Assembly: GCF_041154485.1 (NCBI RefSeq)
Contig: NZ_AP028669.1
Location: 1,860,001 to 1,924,000 of the forward strand
Source: Variovorax sp. V93
Lineage (GTDB): Bacteria > Pseudomonadota > Gammaproteobacteria > Burkholderiales > Burkholderiaceae_C
Length of the DNA: 64,000 bases
Direction of reading: 5' to 3'
Part shown: one piece after another, positions 42,324 to 52,118 of the stretch
How positions within the stretch are numbered: the stretch's first letter is position 1
Layout: every line of letters begins with the position of its first letter
Notes under the pieces: model-generated
What the model was told of the DNA's origin: nothing
Seen by the model: the letters and a program-made list of their open reading frames with translations, nothing else
The model's database searches: none
Made by a program: the position numbers and the translations under genes

Positions 42324-44246
42324 CTATGAACTCTTGCGCACGCGCAGGTACCACTCGCAGAGCAGGCGGACCTGCTTGGCCGTATAGCCTTTCTCGACCA
42401 TGCGGGTCACGAAGTCCTCGTGCTTCTTCTGTTCGTCGGCGCTGCTCTTGGTGTTGAAGCTGATCACCGGCAGGAGTTCCTCGGTGTTGGAGAACATCTT
42501 CTTCTCGATCACCGCGCGCAGCTTCTCGTAGCTGGTCCACGCCGGGTTGCGGCCGGCGTTGCCGGCACGCGCGCGCAGCACGAAGTTGACGATCTCATTG
42601 CGGAAGTCCTTCGGGTTGCCGATGCCCGCGGGCCGCTCGATCTTCTCGAGTTCGGCGTTGAGCGAGGCGCGGTCGAACACTTCGCCGGTGTCCACGTCGC
42701 GGAACTCCTGGTCCTGGATCCAGTAGTCGGCATAGGTGACGTAGCGGTCGAAGATGTTCTGGCCGTACTCGCTGTAGCTCTCCAGGTAGGCGGTCTGGAT
42801 TTCCTTGCCGATGAACTCGGCATAGCGCGGCGCCAGCAGCTCCTTGATGTAGCTGATGTACTTCTGCTCGGTTTCCGGCGGAAACTGCTCGCGCTCGATC
42901 TGCTGCTCGAGCACGTACATCAGGTGCACCGGGTTGGCCGCCACCTCGGAGCTGTCGAAGTTGAACACCTTCGAGATGATCTTGAACGCGAAGCGGGTCG
43001 AGACGCCGCTCATGCCTTCGTCGACGCCGGCATAGTCGCGGTATTCCTGGATCGACTTGGCCTTGGGGTCGGTGTCCTTGAGGTTCTCGCCGTCGTAGAC
43101 CTGCATCTTGCTGTAGATGCTGGAGTTCTCGGGCTCCTTCAGCCGAGTGAGCACCGAGAACTGGGCCATCATGCGAAGCGTTCCGGGGGCGCACGGCGCC
43201 TTGGCGAGCGACGAGTTGCGCACCAGCTTCTCGTAGATCTTGATCTCCTCGGAGGCGCGCAGGCAGTAGGGCACCTTGACGATGTAAATGCGGTCGAGGA
43301 AAGCCTCGTTGTTCTTGTTGTTGCGGAAGGCCTTCCATTCGCTCTCGTTGCTGTGCGCCAGCACGATGCCGTCGAATGGAATGGCGCCGAAGCCCTCGGT
43401 GCCCTTGAAGTTGCTTTCCTGGGTGGCCGTGAGCAGCGGATGCAGCACCTTGATGGGCGCCTTGAACATTTCCACGAACTCCAGCAGGCCCTGGTTGGCC
43501 AGGCACAGGCCCCCCGAATAGGCGTAGGCGTCGGGGTCGTCCTGGGCGTAGGTCTCGAGCTTGCGGATGTCGATCTTGCCGACCAGCGAGGAGATGTCCT
43601 GGTTGTTCTCGTCGCCGGGCTCGGTCTTGGCCACGGCGATCTGGCGCAGCACCGACGGGTAGCGCTTGACCACCTTGAACTGGCGGATGTCGCCGCCGTA
43701 CTCCTCGAGCCGCTTCACGGCCCAGGGCGAGAGGATGCGGTTCAGGTAGCGCCGCGGGATGCCGTATTCCTTCTCGAGGATCTCGCCGTCTTCGGCAGCG
43801 TCGAAGAGGCCCAGCGGCGTTTCGTTGACCGGCGAACCCTGGATGGCATAGAAGGGTACATGCTCCATGAGCTGCTTCAGGCGCTCGGCGATCGAGCTCT
43901 TGCCGCCACCGACGGGGCCGAGCAGATAGAGGATCTGCTTCTTTTCCTCCAGGCCCTGGGCGGCATGCCTGAAGTACGACACCACCTGCTCGATGGCGTC
44001 CTCCATGCCGTAGAACTCCTTGAACGCCGGGTAGATCTTGATGACCTTGTTCGCGAAGATCCGCGAAAGCCGGGAATCGTTGCGCGTGTCGACCAGCTCG
44101 GGTTCGCCGATGGCCTTGAGCATCCGCTCGGACGCGGTGGCATACGCGGTGGGATCGCGTTTGCAGATATCCAGGAAGTCCTGCAGCGAGAGGACTTCCT
44201 CGCGGGTGCGCTCGTAACGGGCGGCAAAGTTGCTGATCACATCCAT
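42324..44246 (-). CDS. prkA: PrkA family serine protein kinase (YeaG)
   Basis: The 640-residue protein has an AAA+-like N-terminal half with Walker A GPVGGGKS (residues 110-117) and a C-terminal PrkA domain (landmarks NPVHLMYVLEQQIEREQFPPE, GYTAKQVRLLCEWYLRV). PrkA proteins show Ser/Thr kinase or AAA protease-like activity and govern stationary-phase and nitrogen-stress responses. I chose ATG 44246 because a GGAGG site lies 8 bases upstream; the GTG at 44252 is too close to that site. Confidence 0.95.
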   Translation of the reverse strand: MDVISNFAARYERTREEVLSLQDFLDICKRDPTAYATASERMLKAIGEPELVDTRNDSRLSRIFANKVIKIYPAFKEFYGMEDAIEQVVSYFRHAAQGLEEKKQILYLLGPVGGGKSSIAERLKQLMEHVPFYAIQGSPVNETPLGLFDAAEDGEILEKEYGIPRRYLNRILSPWAVKRLEEYGGDIRQFKVVKRYPSVLRQIAVAKTEPGDENNQDISSLVGKIDIRKLETYAQDDPDAYAYSGGLCLANQGLLEFVEMFKAPIKVLHPLLTATQESNFKGTEGFGAIPFDGIVLAHSNESEWKAFRNNKNNEAFLDRIYIVKVPYCLRASEEIKIYEKLVRNSSLAKAPCAPGTLRMMAQFSVLTRLKEPENSSIYSKMQVYDGENLKDTDPKAKSIQEYRDYAGVDEGMSGVSTRFAFKIISKVFNFDSSEVAANPVHLMYVLEQQIEREQFPPETEQKYISYIKELLAPRYAEFIGKEIQTAYLESYSEYGQNIFDRYVTYADYWIQDQEFRDVDTGEVFDRASLNAELEKIERPAGIGNPKDFRNEIVNFVLRARAGNAGRNPAWTSYEKLRAVIEKKMFSNTEELLPVISFNTKSSADEQKKHEDFVTRMVEKGYTAKQVRLLCEWYLRVRKSS

Positions 44247-44976
44247 GGTCACGCCTCCATCAGGTCTGCGGGTTTATTGACCCGAAGCCGGCAGCCGCAA
44301 CGCGTAGCAACTTTTTAAAGGTGTACCGCCCATGGCTGCAAGCCATCGAAACTCCCTTAATCTCCATCTGCACAAACAGCATAAAGCAAAGAGTGCACCC
44401 GGAAAATTCTTTGTTAAATCAGAACCACAGTGCCGAGTAAAGTTCCTGAGAAAAACCCGCAGCATTTGGCAATTCCAGCTAAATTTCAGGGTTCGGGCTA
44501 TCGAACTCAGCGCCACCCTGCCGCCCAGTGAAAATACCTATGGCGATCGGCATATGCAGTCATTGCATCTTTTCCGGCGAAAGCACCTCCTAATGAGCTC
44601 CCGGTGGCTCAAAGCGGTTACAGACCAATAACGCGCCGGGTCGCGTTTAGGTTTATTGCTCAATCGAAAAATATATAAAAGCAATCCCCGCGCCATCTTT
44701 TGATGGGCATGTCGCGCATGTGGGCGTGGGAAAGCGCGCCAAGGCGTGGTCGGCGAGGTTCCGAGGCGGCGTCGTCATGGTGCGCGGCACCGAACGAGGT
44801 CGGCAGGCACCGTTCGCGTGCGCGAAGCGGCGCGGCATCGGAGCGAGTCCGTGCCGCGCTTTCCAACTACTTGAAAAGACAGGGGAATCGGCAGCGCCGG
44901 GCCCCAGGATGGCGCCGGCCGGAGGTCGAGGCAGGGCGCAGCGAAGTGCGCCTTGCTGCAGGCAGGCGCCTCTTCT
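44247..44976. other. Long non-coding gap between prkA and dnaJ
   Basis: This 730-base stretch separates the prkA and dnaJ units. The prkA-proximal part (about 44300-44700) is notably AT-richer than the genes around it and should hold the prkA promoter. A weak sigma-54-like arrangement on the minus strand (GG at 44398-44399, ten bases, GC at 44386-44387, within GGTGCACTCTTTGC) is visible but poor. The dnaJ-proximal part is GC-rich. Several short open frames occur on both strands, but none has a ribosome binding site or recognisable motif. I see no RNA gene. Confidence 0.6.
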
Positions 44977-46113
44977 TCAGCTGAAGAATTCCTTGGCCTT
45001 GTCGAACCAGCCCTTGTCGGTCGGGCTGTGCTTGTCGCCGCCCTTCTTGAGCGATTCGTCGAGCTCCTTCAGCAGCTTGCGCTGGTGCTCGGTGAGCTTG
45101 ACCGGGGTTTCGACGCGCACGTGGCAGTACAGGTCGCCCGGATAGCTGGAGCGCACGCCCTTGATGCCCTTGCCGCGCAGGCGGAACTGCTTGCCGCTCT
45201 GGGTGCCGTCGGGAATGTCGATGGCGGCAGCGCCCTTGAGCGTGGGCACGCTGATCTCGCCGCCCAGTGCCGCGGTGGTCATGCTGACGGGCACCACGCA
45301 GTGCAGGTCGTCGCCGTCGCGCTCGAACAGTTCGTGCTTCTTGAGGCGGATCTCGATGTAGAGATCGCCGGGCGGCCCGCCGTTGGTGCCCGGCTCGCCG
45401 TTGCCGGTGCTGCGGATGCGCATGCCGTCGTCGATGCCGGCCGGGATCTTGACCTCGAGCGTCTTGTTGTTCTTGATCTTGCCCTGGCCATGGCACACGG
45501 TGCAGGGCTCGGGAATGATCTTGCCGCTGCCGTGGCAGGTGGGGCAGGTCTGCTGCACGCTGAAGAAGCCCTGGCGCATCTGCACGGCGCCGGCGCCGTG
45601 GCAGGTGGTGCAGGTGATGGGCTTGGTGCCGGGCTTGGCGCCGGTGCCCTTGCAGGTGCCGCAGTCGTCCCAACTGGGGATGCGGATCTGCGCTTCCTTG
45701 CCCTCGGCCGCTTCTTCCAGCGTGACTTCCATCGCATAGCTCAGGTCGCTGCCGCGGAACACCTGGCGCCCGCCGCTGGTGCGCCCGCGCGCGCCGCCGA
45801 ACACGTCGCCGAAGATGTCGCCAAAGGCCTCCGCAAAGCCGCCGAAGCCTTCGGCACCCGGGCCGCCGCGCATGTTGGGGTCGACGCCGGCGTGGCCGTA
45901 CTGGTCGTAGGCCGCGCGTTTCTGCGCGTCCGACAGCATTTCGTAGGCTTCCTTGACCTCCTTGAACTTGGACTCGGCGTCCTTGGTGGTGTCGCCGTGG
46001 TTGCGGTCCGGGTGGTGCTTCATCGCAAGCTTGCGATAAGCCTTCTTGATTTCCTCCTCGCTCGCGTTCTTGGGAACGCCGAGGGTCTCGTAATAGTCGC
46101 GTTTTGTGGCCAT
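44977..46113 (-). CDS. dnaJ: Chaperone DnaJ
   Basis: The 378-residue Hsp40 stimulates DnaK ATPase. It has the J-domain with HPD ([10 protein letters not shown]), a Gly/Phe-rich linker ([19 protein letters not shown] region), and four zinc-finger repeats [24 protein letters not shown] and [10 protein letters not shown]-terminal client-binding domain follows. Length is normal. It lies 97 bases after dnaK with an intervening hairpin and belongs to the grpE-dnaK-dnaJ heat-shock cluster. Confidence 0.98.
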   Translation of the reverse strand: MATKRDYYETLGVPKNASEEEIKKAYRKLAMKHHPDRNHGDTTKDAESKFKEVKEAYEMLSDAQKRAAYDQYGHAGVDPNMRGGPGAEGFGGFAEAFGDIFGDVFGGARGRTSGGRQVFRGSDLSYAMEVTLEEAAEGKEAQIRIPSWDDCGTCKGTGAKPGTKPITCTTCHGAGAVQMRQGFFSVQQTCPTCHGSGKIIPEPCTVCHGQGKIKNNKTLEVKIPAGIDDGMRIRSTGNGEPGTNGGPPGDLYIEIRLKKHELFERDGDDLHCVVPVSMTTAALGGEISVPTLKGAAAIDIPDGTQSGKQFRLRGKGIKGVRSSYPGDLYCHVRVETPVKLTEHQRKLLKELDESLKKGGDKHSPTDKGWFDKAKEFFS

Positions 46114-46160
46114 GGCTGGTTCGGTCGGGGCTGGCGGGAAGCCGTAACTTGAAGCGAGAA

Positions 46161-46192
46161 AGGCTGGAACACCCGGTCAGGTGGTCCAGCCT
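46161..46192. terminator. Hairpin between dnaK and dnaJ
   Basis: AGGCTGGA pairs with TCCAGCCT around an inner CACC/GGTG stem and a CGGTCA loop, giving a strong 32-base stem-loop. On the minus strand it is followed by TTTCTCGC rather than a T-run. It is better read as an attenuator or mRNA-processing/stability element that lowers dnaJ relative to dnaK than as a full terminator. Confidence 0.6.
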
Positions 46193-46210
46193 CGTTCGAA
46201 GGACTGAGGA

Positions 46211-48151
<1,941 letters not shown>

Positions 48152-48190
48152 GTTCTTACTCCTGAAAGCCTGAAAAATATGTTGTTATGA

Positions 48191-48218
48191 ACTTGTGGAT
48201 AACCCGGCGCGATTCAAG
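48191..48218 (-). promoter_or_regulatory. Sigma-32-like promoter for dnaK
   Basis: On the minus strand CTTGAA (48213-48218) is separated by 14 bases from CCACAAGT (48191-48198), close to the heat-shock consensus CTTGAA-N14-CCCCATNT. The start site would fall about 32 bases before the dnaK ATG. The -10 has two mismatches, so it is weaker than the grpE promoter. Confidence 0.6.
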
Positions 48219-48263
48219 GTATGAAGCGGGGATTTCCTGTGGGAATTGTGTGTGCCGCGCCGC

Positions 48264-48839
48264 TTACTTGGGGGCGCTGACCGTGACCAGCGCCGGGCGC
48301 AGCACGCGGTCGTTGATGGTGTAGCCCTTCTGGAGCACGGTCACCACGGTGTTGGGCTCCTGCTCGGGAGCGGGCACCACCGAGATGGCCTGGTGCTGGT
48401 GCGGGTCGAACCTGGCGCCGGGAGCGGGGGCCACCTCGATCACCTTGTTGCGTTCGAGCGCGCTCTTCAGCTGGCGCAGCGTGGCTTCGGCGCCTTCGCG
48501 GATCTGTTCGGGCGTGGCGTCCTTGATGGCCAGGCCGGCTTCGAGGCTGTCGGTCACCGGCAGCAGGCTCTCGGCAAAGGCTTCGACCGCGAACTTGCGC
48601 GCCTTGGTGATTTCGTCGTCGGCGCGGCGGCGGGCGTTCTGGACGTCGGCCTGGGCGCGCAGGTACTGGTCGGACAGTTCGGCGTTCCTGGCCTGCAGGG
48701 CAGCGAGTTCGCCCTGGGCCGCGGCCAGCGCGTCCTGCGCCTCCGCTTCGTTGGCAGCCTGTGCGGCTTCCAGTTCTTCGGGGCTTGGCTCGCCTTGCAG
48801 CATTTGCGAATTCTGTGCGGATTGTTGCGGGTCAGACAT
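48264..48839 (-). CDS. grpE: Nucleotide exchange factor GrpE
   Basis: The 191-residue protein has an acidic/Ala-rich N-terminus, a long coiled coil ([39 protein letters not shown]) and the C-terminal beta domain with the GrpE signature ([28 protein letters not shown] region, residues about 153-180). It releases ADP from DnaK and serves as a thermosensor. It precedes dnaK by 112 bases, preserving the order grpE-dnaK-dnaJ, and has a strong sigma-32-type promoter. Confidence 0.97.
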   Translation of the reverse strand: MSDPQQSAQNSQMLQGEPSPEELEAAQAANEAEAQDALAAAQGELAALQARNAELSDQYLRAQADVQNARRRADDEITKARKFAVEAFAESLLPVTDSLEAGLAIKDATPEQIREGAEATLRQLKSALERNKVIEVAPAPGARFDPHQHQAISVVPAPEQEPNTVVTVLQKGYTINDRVLRPALVTVSAPK

Positions 48840-48885
48840 TTTTCAAAGAACCGGCGGGGGGCCGGGAAACAAACGATAGCCAGCC

Positions 48886-48913
48886 ACTTGGGGCTGGTCA
48901 GGGGCTTTTCAAG
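48886..48913 (-). promoter_or_regulatory. Sigma-32 promoter for grpE
   Basis: On the minus strand CTTGAA (48908-48913), a 14-base spacer and CCCCAAGT (48886-48893) match the heat-shock consensus at 13 of 13 specified positions but one. The predicted start is about 40 bases before the grpE ATG. It directly follows the terminator of the upstream FKBP gene. Confidence 0.8.
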
Positions 48914-48915
48914 CG

Positions 48916-48939
48916 AAAAAATGCGGCCGGGAGGCCGCA
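48916..48939 (-). terminator. Rho-independent terminator of the FKBP gene
   Basis: TGCGGCCTCCCGGCCGCA (minus strand, 48922-48939) forms a 7-base GC stem with a 4-base loop and is followed by a run of six Ts (48916-48921). It lies 68 bases after the FKBP stop and insulates that gene from the grpE heat-shock promoter three bases further on. Confidence 0.85.
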
Positions 48940-49007
48940 ACGGGAACAAAGGCGCCGACGCAAGGGTGCCGCGGCACGCCGTGCGCGCGGCCCCCGGGGG
49001 GGCGATC

Positions 49008-49358
49008 TCAGTGCGCGTCGAGCAGTTCGACGTCGAACTTCAGCGTGGCGTTCGGCGGGATCACGCCGCCCGCGCCGCGCGCGCCGTAGCCCAGCGAAGC
49101 CGGAATGATCAGCGTGCGCTTGCCGCCGATCTTCATGCCGGCAACGCCTTCGTCCCAGCCCTTGATGACCTGGCCGGCGCCCAGCGAGAACGCGAACGGG
49201 TCGTTGCGGTCGCGGCTCGAGTCGAACTTGGCGCCTTGCACGCCGTCGTTGTAGAGCCAGCCGGTGTAGTGCACATGCACGTGCTGGCCGGCCTTGGCTT
49301 CTGCGCCGTCGCCCACGGTGGTGTCTTCGTATTGCAGGCCGGAGGGAGTGGTAGGCAT
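49008..49358 (-). CDS. FKBP-type peptidyl-prolyl cis-trans isomerase
   Basis: The 116-residue protein is a single FKBP domain: SGLQYEDTTVGDGAEAKAGQ, HVHYTGWLYNDG, FDSSRDRNDPFAFSLGAG, VIKGWDEGVAGMKIGGKRTL and IPASLGYGARGAGGVIPPNA. These carry the active-site aromatic and Asp residues. It has no signal peptide, so it is cytoplasmic. The start MPTTPSG at 49358 follows AAGGAGC. It is close to the chaperone cluster but has its own terminator. Confidence 0.95.
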   Translation of the reverse strand: MPTTPSGLQYEDTTVGDGAEAKAGQHVHVHYTGWLYNDGVQGAKFDSSRDRNDPFAFSLGAGQVIKGWDEGVAGMKIGGKRTLIIPASLGYGARGAGGVIPPNATLKFDVELLDAH

Positions 49359-49459
49359 GTTGAACGCTCCTTGCGTCAATGGGAGGATGGAAGGTGGATG
49401 GATAAACGAACCGAAGGCGCGGAGTTTACCGACGCCCGGCAGCGGCCCCGCCGGCCTGC

Positions 49460-49915
49460 TCAATTGCCGGTGTCAAGAGGCGGGACGGAGGAAGGCGGGG
49501 ACGGCGCCGCAGGCGGGGCAGAGGGCGGTGCGCCCGGGGAGGAGGAAGAAGAAGGCGCCGAAGGCGAAGACGACGAAGGTGCCGCGGGCGTGGGCGCCGC
49601 CGGTGCCGCGGCCTTCTTGACCTGGCCCAGCTGCCACTTGCCCGCGAAGGCCTGCAGGTCCGAGAGCCGCTTCAGGAGATCCTGTCCGCTCACCGTGAGG
49701 CTGTAGCCGTCGCCGCCGTGGCTCACGAGGCCGGCCTCGCGCAGTTCCTTGATGCGGGTGTTGAGCGTGTTGGGGGTGATGCTGCCGACGCTGTCCTGCA
49801 GCAGCCGGAAGGTCTGGGCATGGCCGTCGCGCAGCGCCCAGAGCACGCGAAGTGCGTAGCGGGCCTCGAGAAGCGCAAGCAGCTGGCTGACGGCTGCGTT
49901 TTCCTTGGTACTCAT
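49460..49915 (-). CDS. HxlR-like winged-helix protein with low-complexity tail
   Basis: The 151-residue protein has a winged helix: VSQLLALLEARYALRVLWAL, FRLLQDSVGSITPNTLNTRIKEL, then REAGLVSHGGDGYSLTVSG. This is the HxlR/MarR-like layout where Ser-x-x-Thr-x-Leu lies in the recognition helix. About 55 C-terminal residues are almost only Ala, Pro and Ser, a probable disordered tail. ATG 49915 is chosen because GAGGAG lies nine bases upstream; two other in-frame ATGs at 49921 and 49924 are too close to it. Target genes are unknown. Confidence 0.8.
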   Translation of the reverse strand: MSTKENAAVSQLLALLEARYALRVLWALRDGHAQTFRLLQDSVGSITPNTLNTRIKELREAGLVSHGGDGYSLTVSGQDLLKRLSDLQAFAGKWQLGQVKKAAAPAAPTPAAPSSSSPSAPSSSSSPGAPPSAPPAAPSPPSSVPPLDTGN

Positions 49916-50036
49916 CGACATCATCTCCTCGGGGCTGGGCGGGCCATCGGTCCTGGGCAGGGCCGGTGCCTCGCGTTCTTGTTGGCTCGCTACAGGACCG
50001 CGCGTTGGCGGGCGACTATAGCGCAAGGATCACGAT

Positions 50037-50053
50037 GCTACTAGTTTTATAGC
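50037..50053. repeat. Short palindromic element in the gap before psd
   Basis: GCTACTAGTTTTATAGC, with GCTA/TAGC arms and an AT-rich core, stands out in the GC-rich gap 49916-50091. It resembles the short GCTA...TAGC elements that I recall being scattered between genes of Comamonadaceae. Nearby TGCATGCTGCATGC forms another small palindrome. Confidence 0.45.
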
Positions 50054-50091
50054 TACGGGTGCATGCTGCATGCGGGCCCTGAGACAAAGCT

Positions 50092-50943
50092 TCACAAATT
50101 CGCGAAATTGGCCATGGCTTCGCCCAGCCGGACCGGCCGGGTGGGCGCCCAGTCGGGGTTGAAGGCCAGCGGGGGGGGCGGGAACAGCATGACGACAGTG
50201 GAGCCGAGCAGGAAGCGGCCCATCTCCTCGCCCTGCCCGAGCACGATCTGCTGGTCGGCGTAGTGCCATTCGCGCAGCTCGCCGCCGCGCGGCGGATTGA
50301 CCACGCCGTGCCACACGGTGGCCATGCTGCCGACGATGGTGGCGCCCACCAGCACCAGCACGAAGGGGCCATGCGCCGATTCGAAGACGCACACCACGCG
50401 CTCGTTGCGCGCGAACAGCCCGGGCACGCCGCGCGCGGTGACCGGGTTGACCGAGAACAGGTCGCCGGGCACGTGGATCATGCGCACCAGGCGCCCCTCG
50501 CACGGCATGTGGATGCGGTGGTAGTCCTTCGGGCTCAGGTACAGCGTGGCGAAGCTGCCGTGCGCGAAGCGCGCCGCGAGCACCGCGTCGCCGCCGACCA
50601 GCGCGGTGGTGCTGTAGTTGTGGCCCTTGGCCTGGAAGATCTGGTCGCCCTCGATGGCGCCGAACTGGCTGATCGCGCCGTCCACCGGGCACACGAGGTC
50701 GGCCTGCGCGAGCGGCCGCACGCCGGGCTTGAGCGCGCGCGTGAAGAACTGGTTGAAGCTCTTGTAGTGGTTGATGTCGGATTCGAGCGCCTCGTCCATG
50801 TCGACGCCGTACTTGGCAACGAAGCGCCGGATGATCCAGGTGGTGACGGCGCCGCGTTCCTTGCCCGCGACCCAGCCGGCGAAGTTCGTCAGGGCCTGCT
50901 TGGGGAACAGGTATTGGGGCAGTACGGCAGAGCGGTCGGACAC
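50092..50943 (-). CDS. psd: Phosphatidylserine decarboxylase proenzyme
   Basis: The 283-residue proenzyme makes phosphatidylethanolamine. The autocleavage motif FLLGSTVVMLF (LGST, residues 246-249) yields the pyruvoyl prosthetic group from Ser248. CPVDGAISQ (Asp88) and DYHRIHMPCEG supply catalytic Asp and His residues. N-terminal helices fit membrane association. It stands alone on the minus strand; 142 bases separate it from the Bug gene upstream. Confidence 0.96.
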   Translation of the reverse strand: MSDRSAVLPQYLFPKQALTNFAGWVAGKERGAVTTWIIRRFVAKYGVDMDEALESDINHYKSFNQFFTRALKPGVRPLAQADLVCPVDGAISQFGAIEGDQIFQAKGHNYSTTALVGGDAVLAARFAHGSFATLYLSPKDYHRIHMPCEGRLVRMIHVPGDLFSVNPVTARGVPGLFARNERVVCVFESAHGPFVLVLVGATIVGSMATVWHGVVNPPRGGELREWHYADQQIVLGQGEEMGRFLLGSTVVMLFPPPPLAFNPDWAPTRPVRLGEAMANFANL

Positions 50944-51085
50944 GTGTGGGAGGCCTGGAATGCCTGGAGTGCGGATTGGAGGGGCATTCTATAAAGGGCT
51001 CCGGGGCCCGGAAGTAGGAGGCTTCCCTTGTATCCGGCACCTCGTCTCGTACCCGGGGCGCGCCTTGCGGACGCCCCGACCGAAG

Positions 51086-52078
51086 TCAGTCCGCCTTGAT
51101 GCCTGCCGCCTTGATCACCTGCGCCCACTTCTCGACCTCGGCCTTCTGGAAGGCCGCGATCTTTGCCGTGCCGAGGTCGGCGGGCTCCATGCCGAAGCCC
51201 TTGAGCTTTTCCTGCATCTCGGGCGTGGCGAGGATCTTACGGATCTCGGTGTGCAGCCGCTCGACGATGGGCGCCGGCGTGCCCGCGGGCACGAAGATCG
51301 CCTGCCACGACAGCACCTCGAAGTCCTGCAGGCCCGCGATGCCGGACTCCGCAACCGTCGGCACGTCGGGCATCGAGGCTAGGCGCTTGGCCGAGGTCAC
51401 GGCAATGGCGCGCAGCTTGCCGCTCTGGATGTGCGGACCCGCCACCACCGTGGTGTCGAACATCATGTCGACCTGGCCGCCGATTACGTCCTGGATCGCC
51501 GGGCCGCTGCCCTTGTACGGAATGTGCGTGAACTTCACGCCCGACTTGAACGCCAGCAGTTCGAGCGACAGGTGCTGCGAGGTCCCGGTGCCGGCCGAGG
51601 CCGACGAGAGCCCGCCCGACTTGGTCTTGCTGGCTTCCAGCACGTCCTTCAGCGTCTTGTAGGGGCTGGCCTGGTTGACCACCAGCACCAGCGGGTTGGT
51701 GCCGATCAGCGTCACCGGGGCAAACGACTTCTGCGGGTCGTAGCCGAGCTTCGGATACAGGCTCACGTTGATGGCGTGCGAACTGATCGTGCCGCCCACC
51801 ATCGTGAAGCCGTCGGGTGCTGCGCGCGAGCCGATTTCCGAGCCCACGCTGCCGCCGGCGCCGCCCTTGTTGTCGATGATCACGCTCGTGCCCAGCACCG
51901 GACCGAGCTTCTGGCCGATCAGGCGGGCCAGCACGTCGGTCGTGCCGCCCGCGGGAAAGGGCACGAGGTAGGTGATGGCCTTGCCCGTGGGCCAGTTGCC
52001 GGGGCCCTGCGCGAACGCGGGCAGGCCCGCGGCGAGCGAAGAGGCGAGGGCGGTGCGGATCAATGTGCGGCGTTGCAT
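51086..52078 (-). CDS. Bug/TctC family solute-binding protein
   Basis: The 330-residue protein starts MQRRTLIRTALASSLAAGLPAFAQ, a clear signal peptide. The Bug motifs are GKAITYLVPFPAGGTTD, GTSVIIDNKGGAGGS, APDGFTMVGG and HIPYKGSGPAIQD. It is the last gene of the leftward uronate-type operon, 40 bases after the beta-propeller lactonase. Its ligand may be a sugar acid, but Bug ligands cannot be predicted from sequence alone. Confidence 0.93.
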   Translation of the reverse strand: MQRRTLIRTALASSLAAGLPAFAQGPGNWPTGKAITYLVPFPAGGTTDVLARLIGQKLGPVLGTSVIIDNKGGAGGSVGSEIGSRAAPDGFTMVGGTISSHAINVSLYPKLGYDPQKSFAPVTLIGTNPLVLVVNQASPYKTLKDVLEASKTKSGGLSSASAGTGTSQHLSLELLAFKSGVKFTHIPYKGSGPAIQDVIGGQVDMMFDTTVVAGPHIQSGKLRAIAVTSAKRLASMPDVPTVAESGIAGLQDFEVLSWQAIFVPAGTPAPIVERLHTEIRKILATPEMQEKLKGFGMEPADLGTAKIAAFQKAEVEKWAQVIKAAGIKAD

Positions 52079-52118
52079 GGCGATATCTCCTTTGATGATG
52101 TTGATGGCCGTCGTCGCG

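Noticed and set aside
44386..44399. Sigma-54 promoter for prkA
   Set aside because: The GG-N10-GC spacing is right, but the -24 block GGTGCA departs from TGGCAC at several positions; it is kept only as a remark in the gap entry.
44653..44984. Short open frames on both strands before dnaJ (about 60-95 codons)
   Set aside because: They overlap each other, lack ribosome binding sites and show only the composition expected of GC-rich shadow frames.
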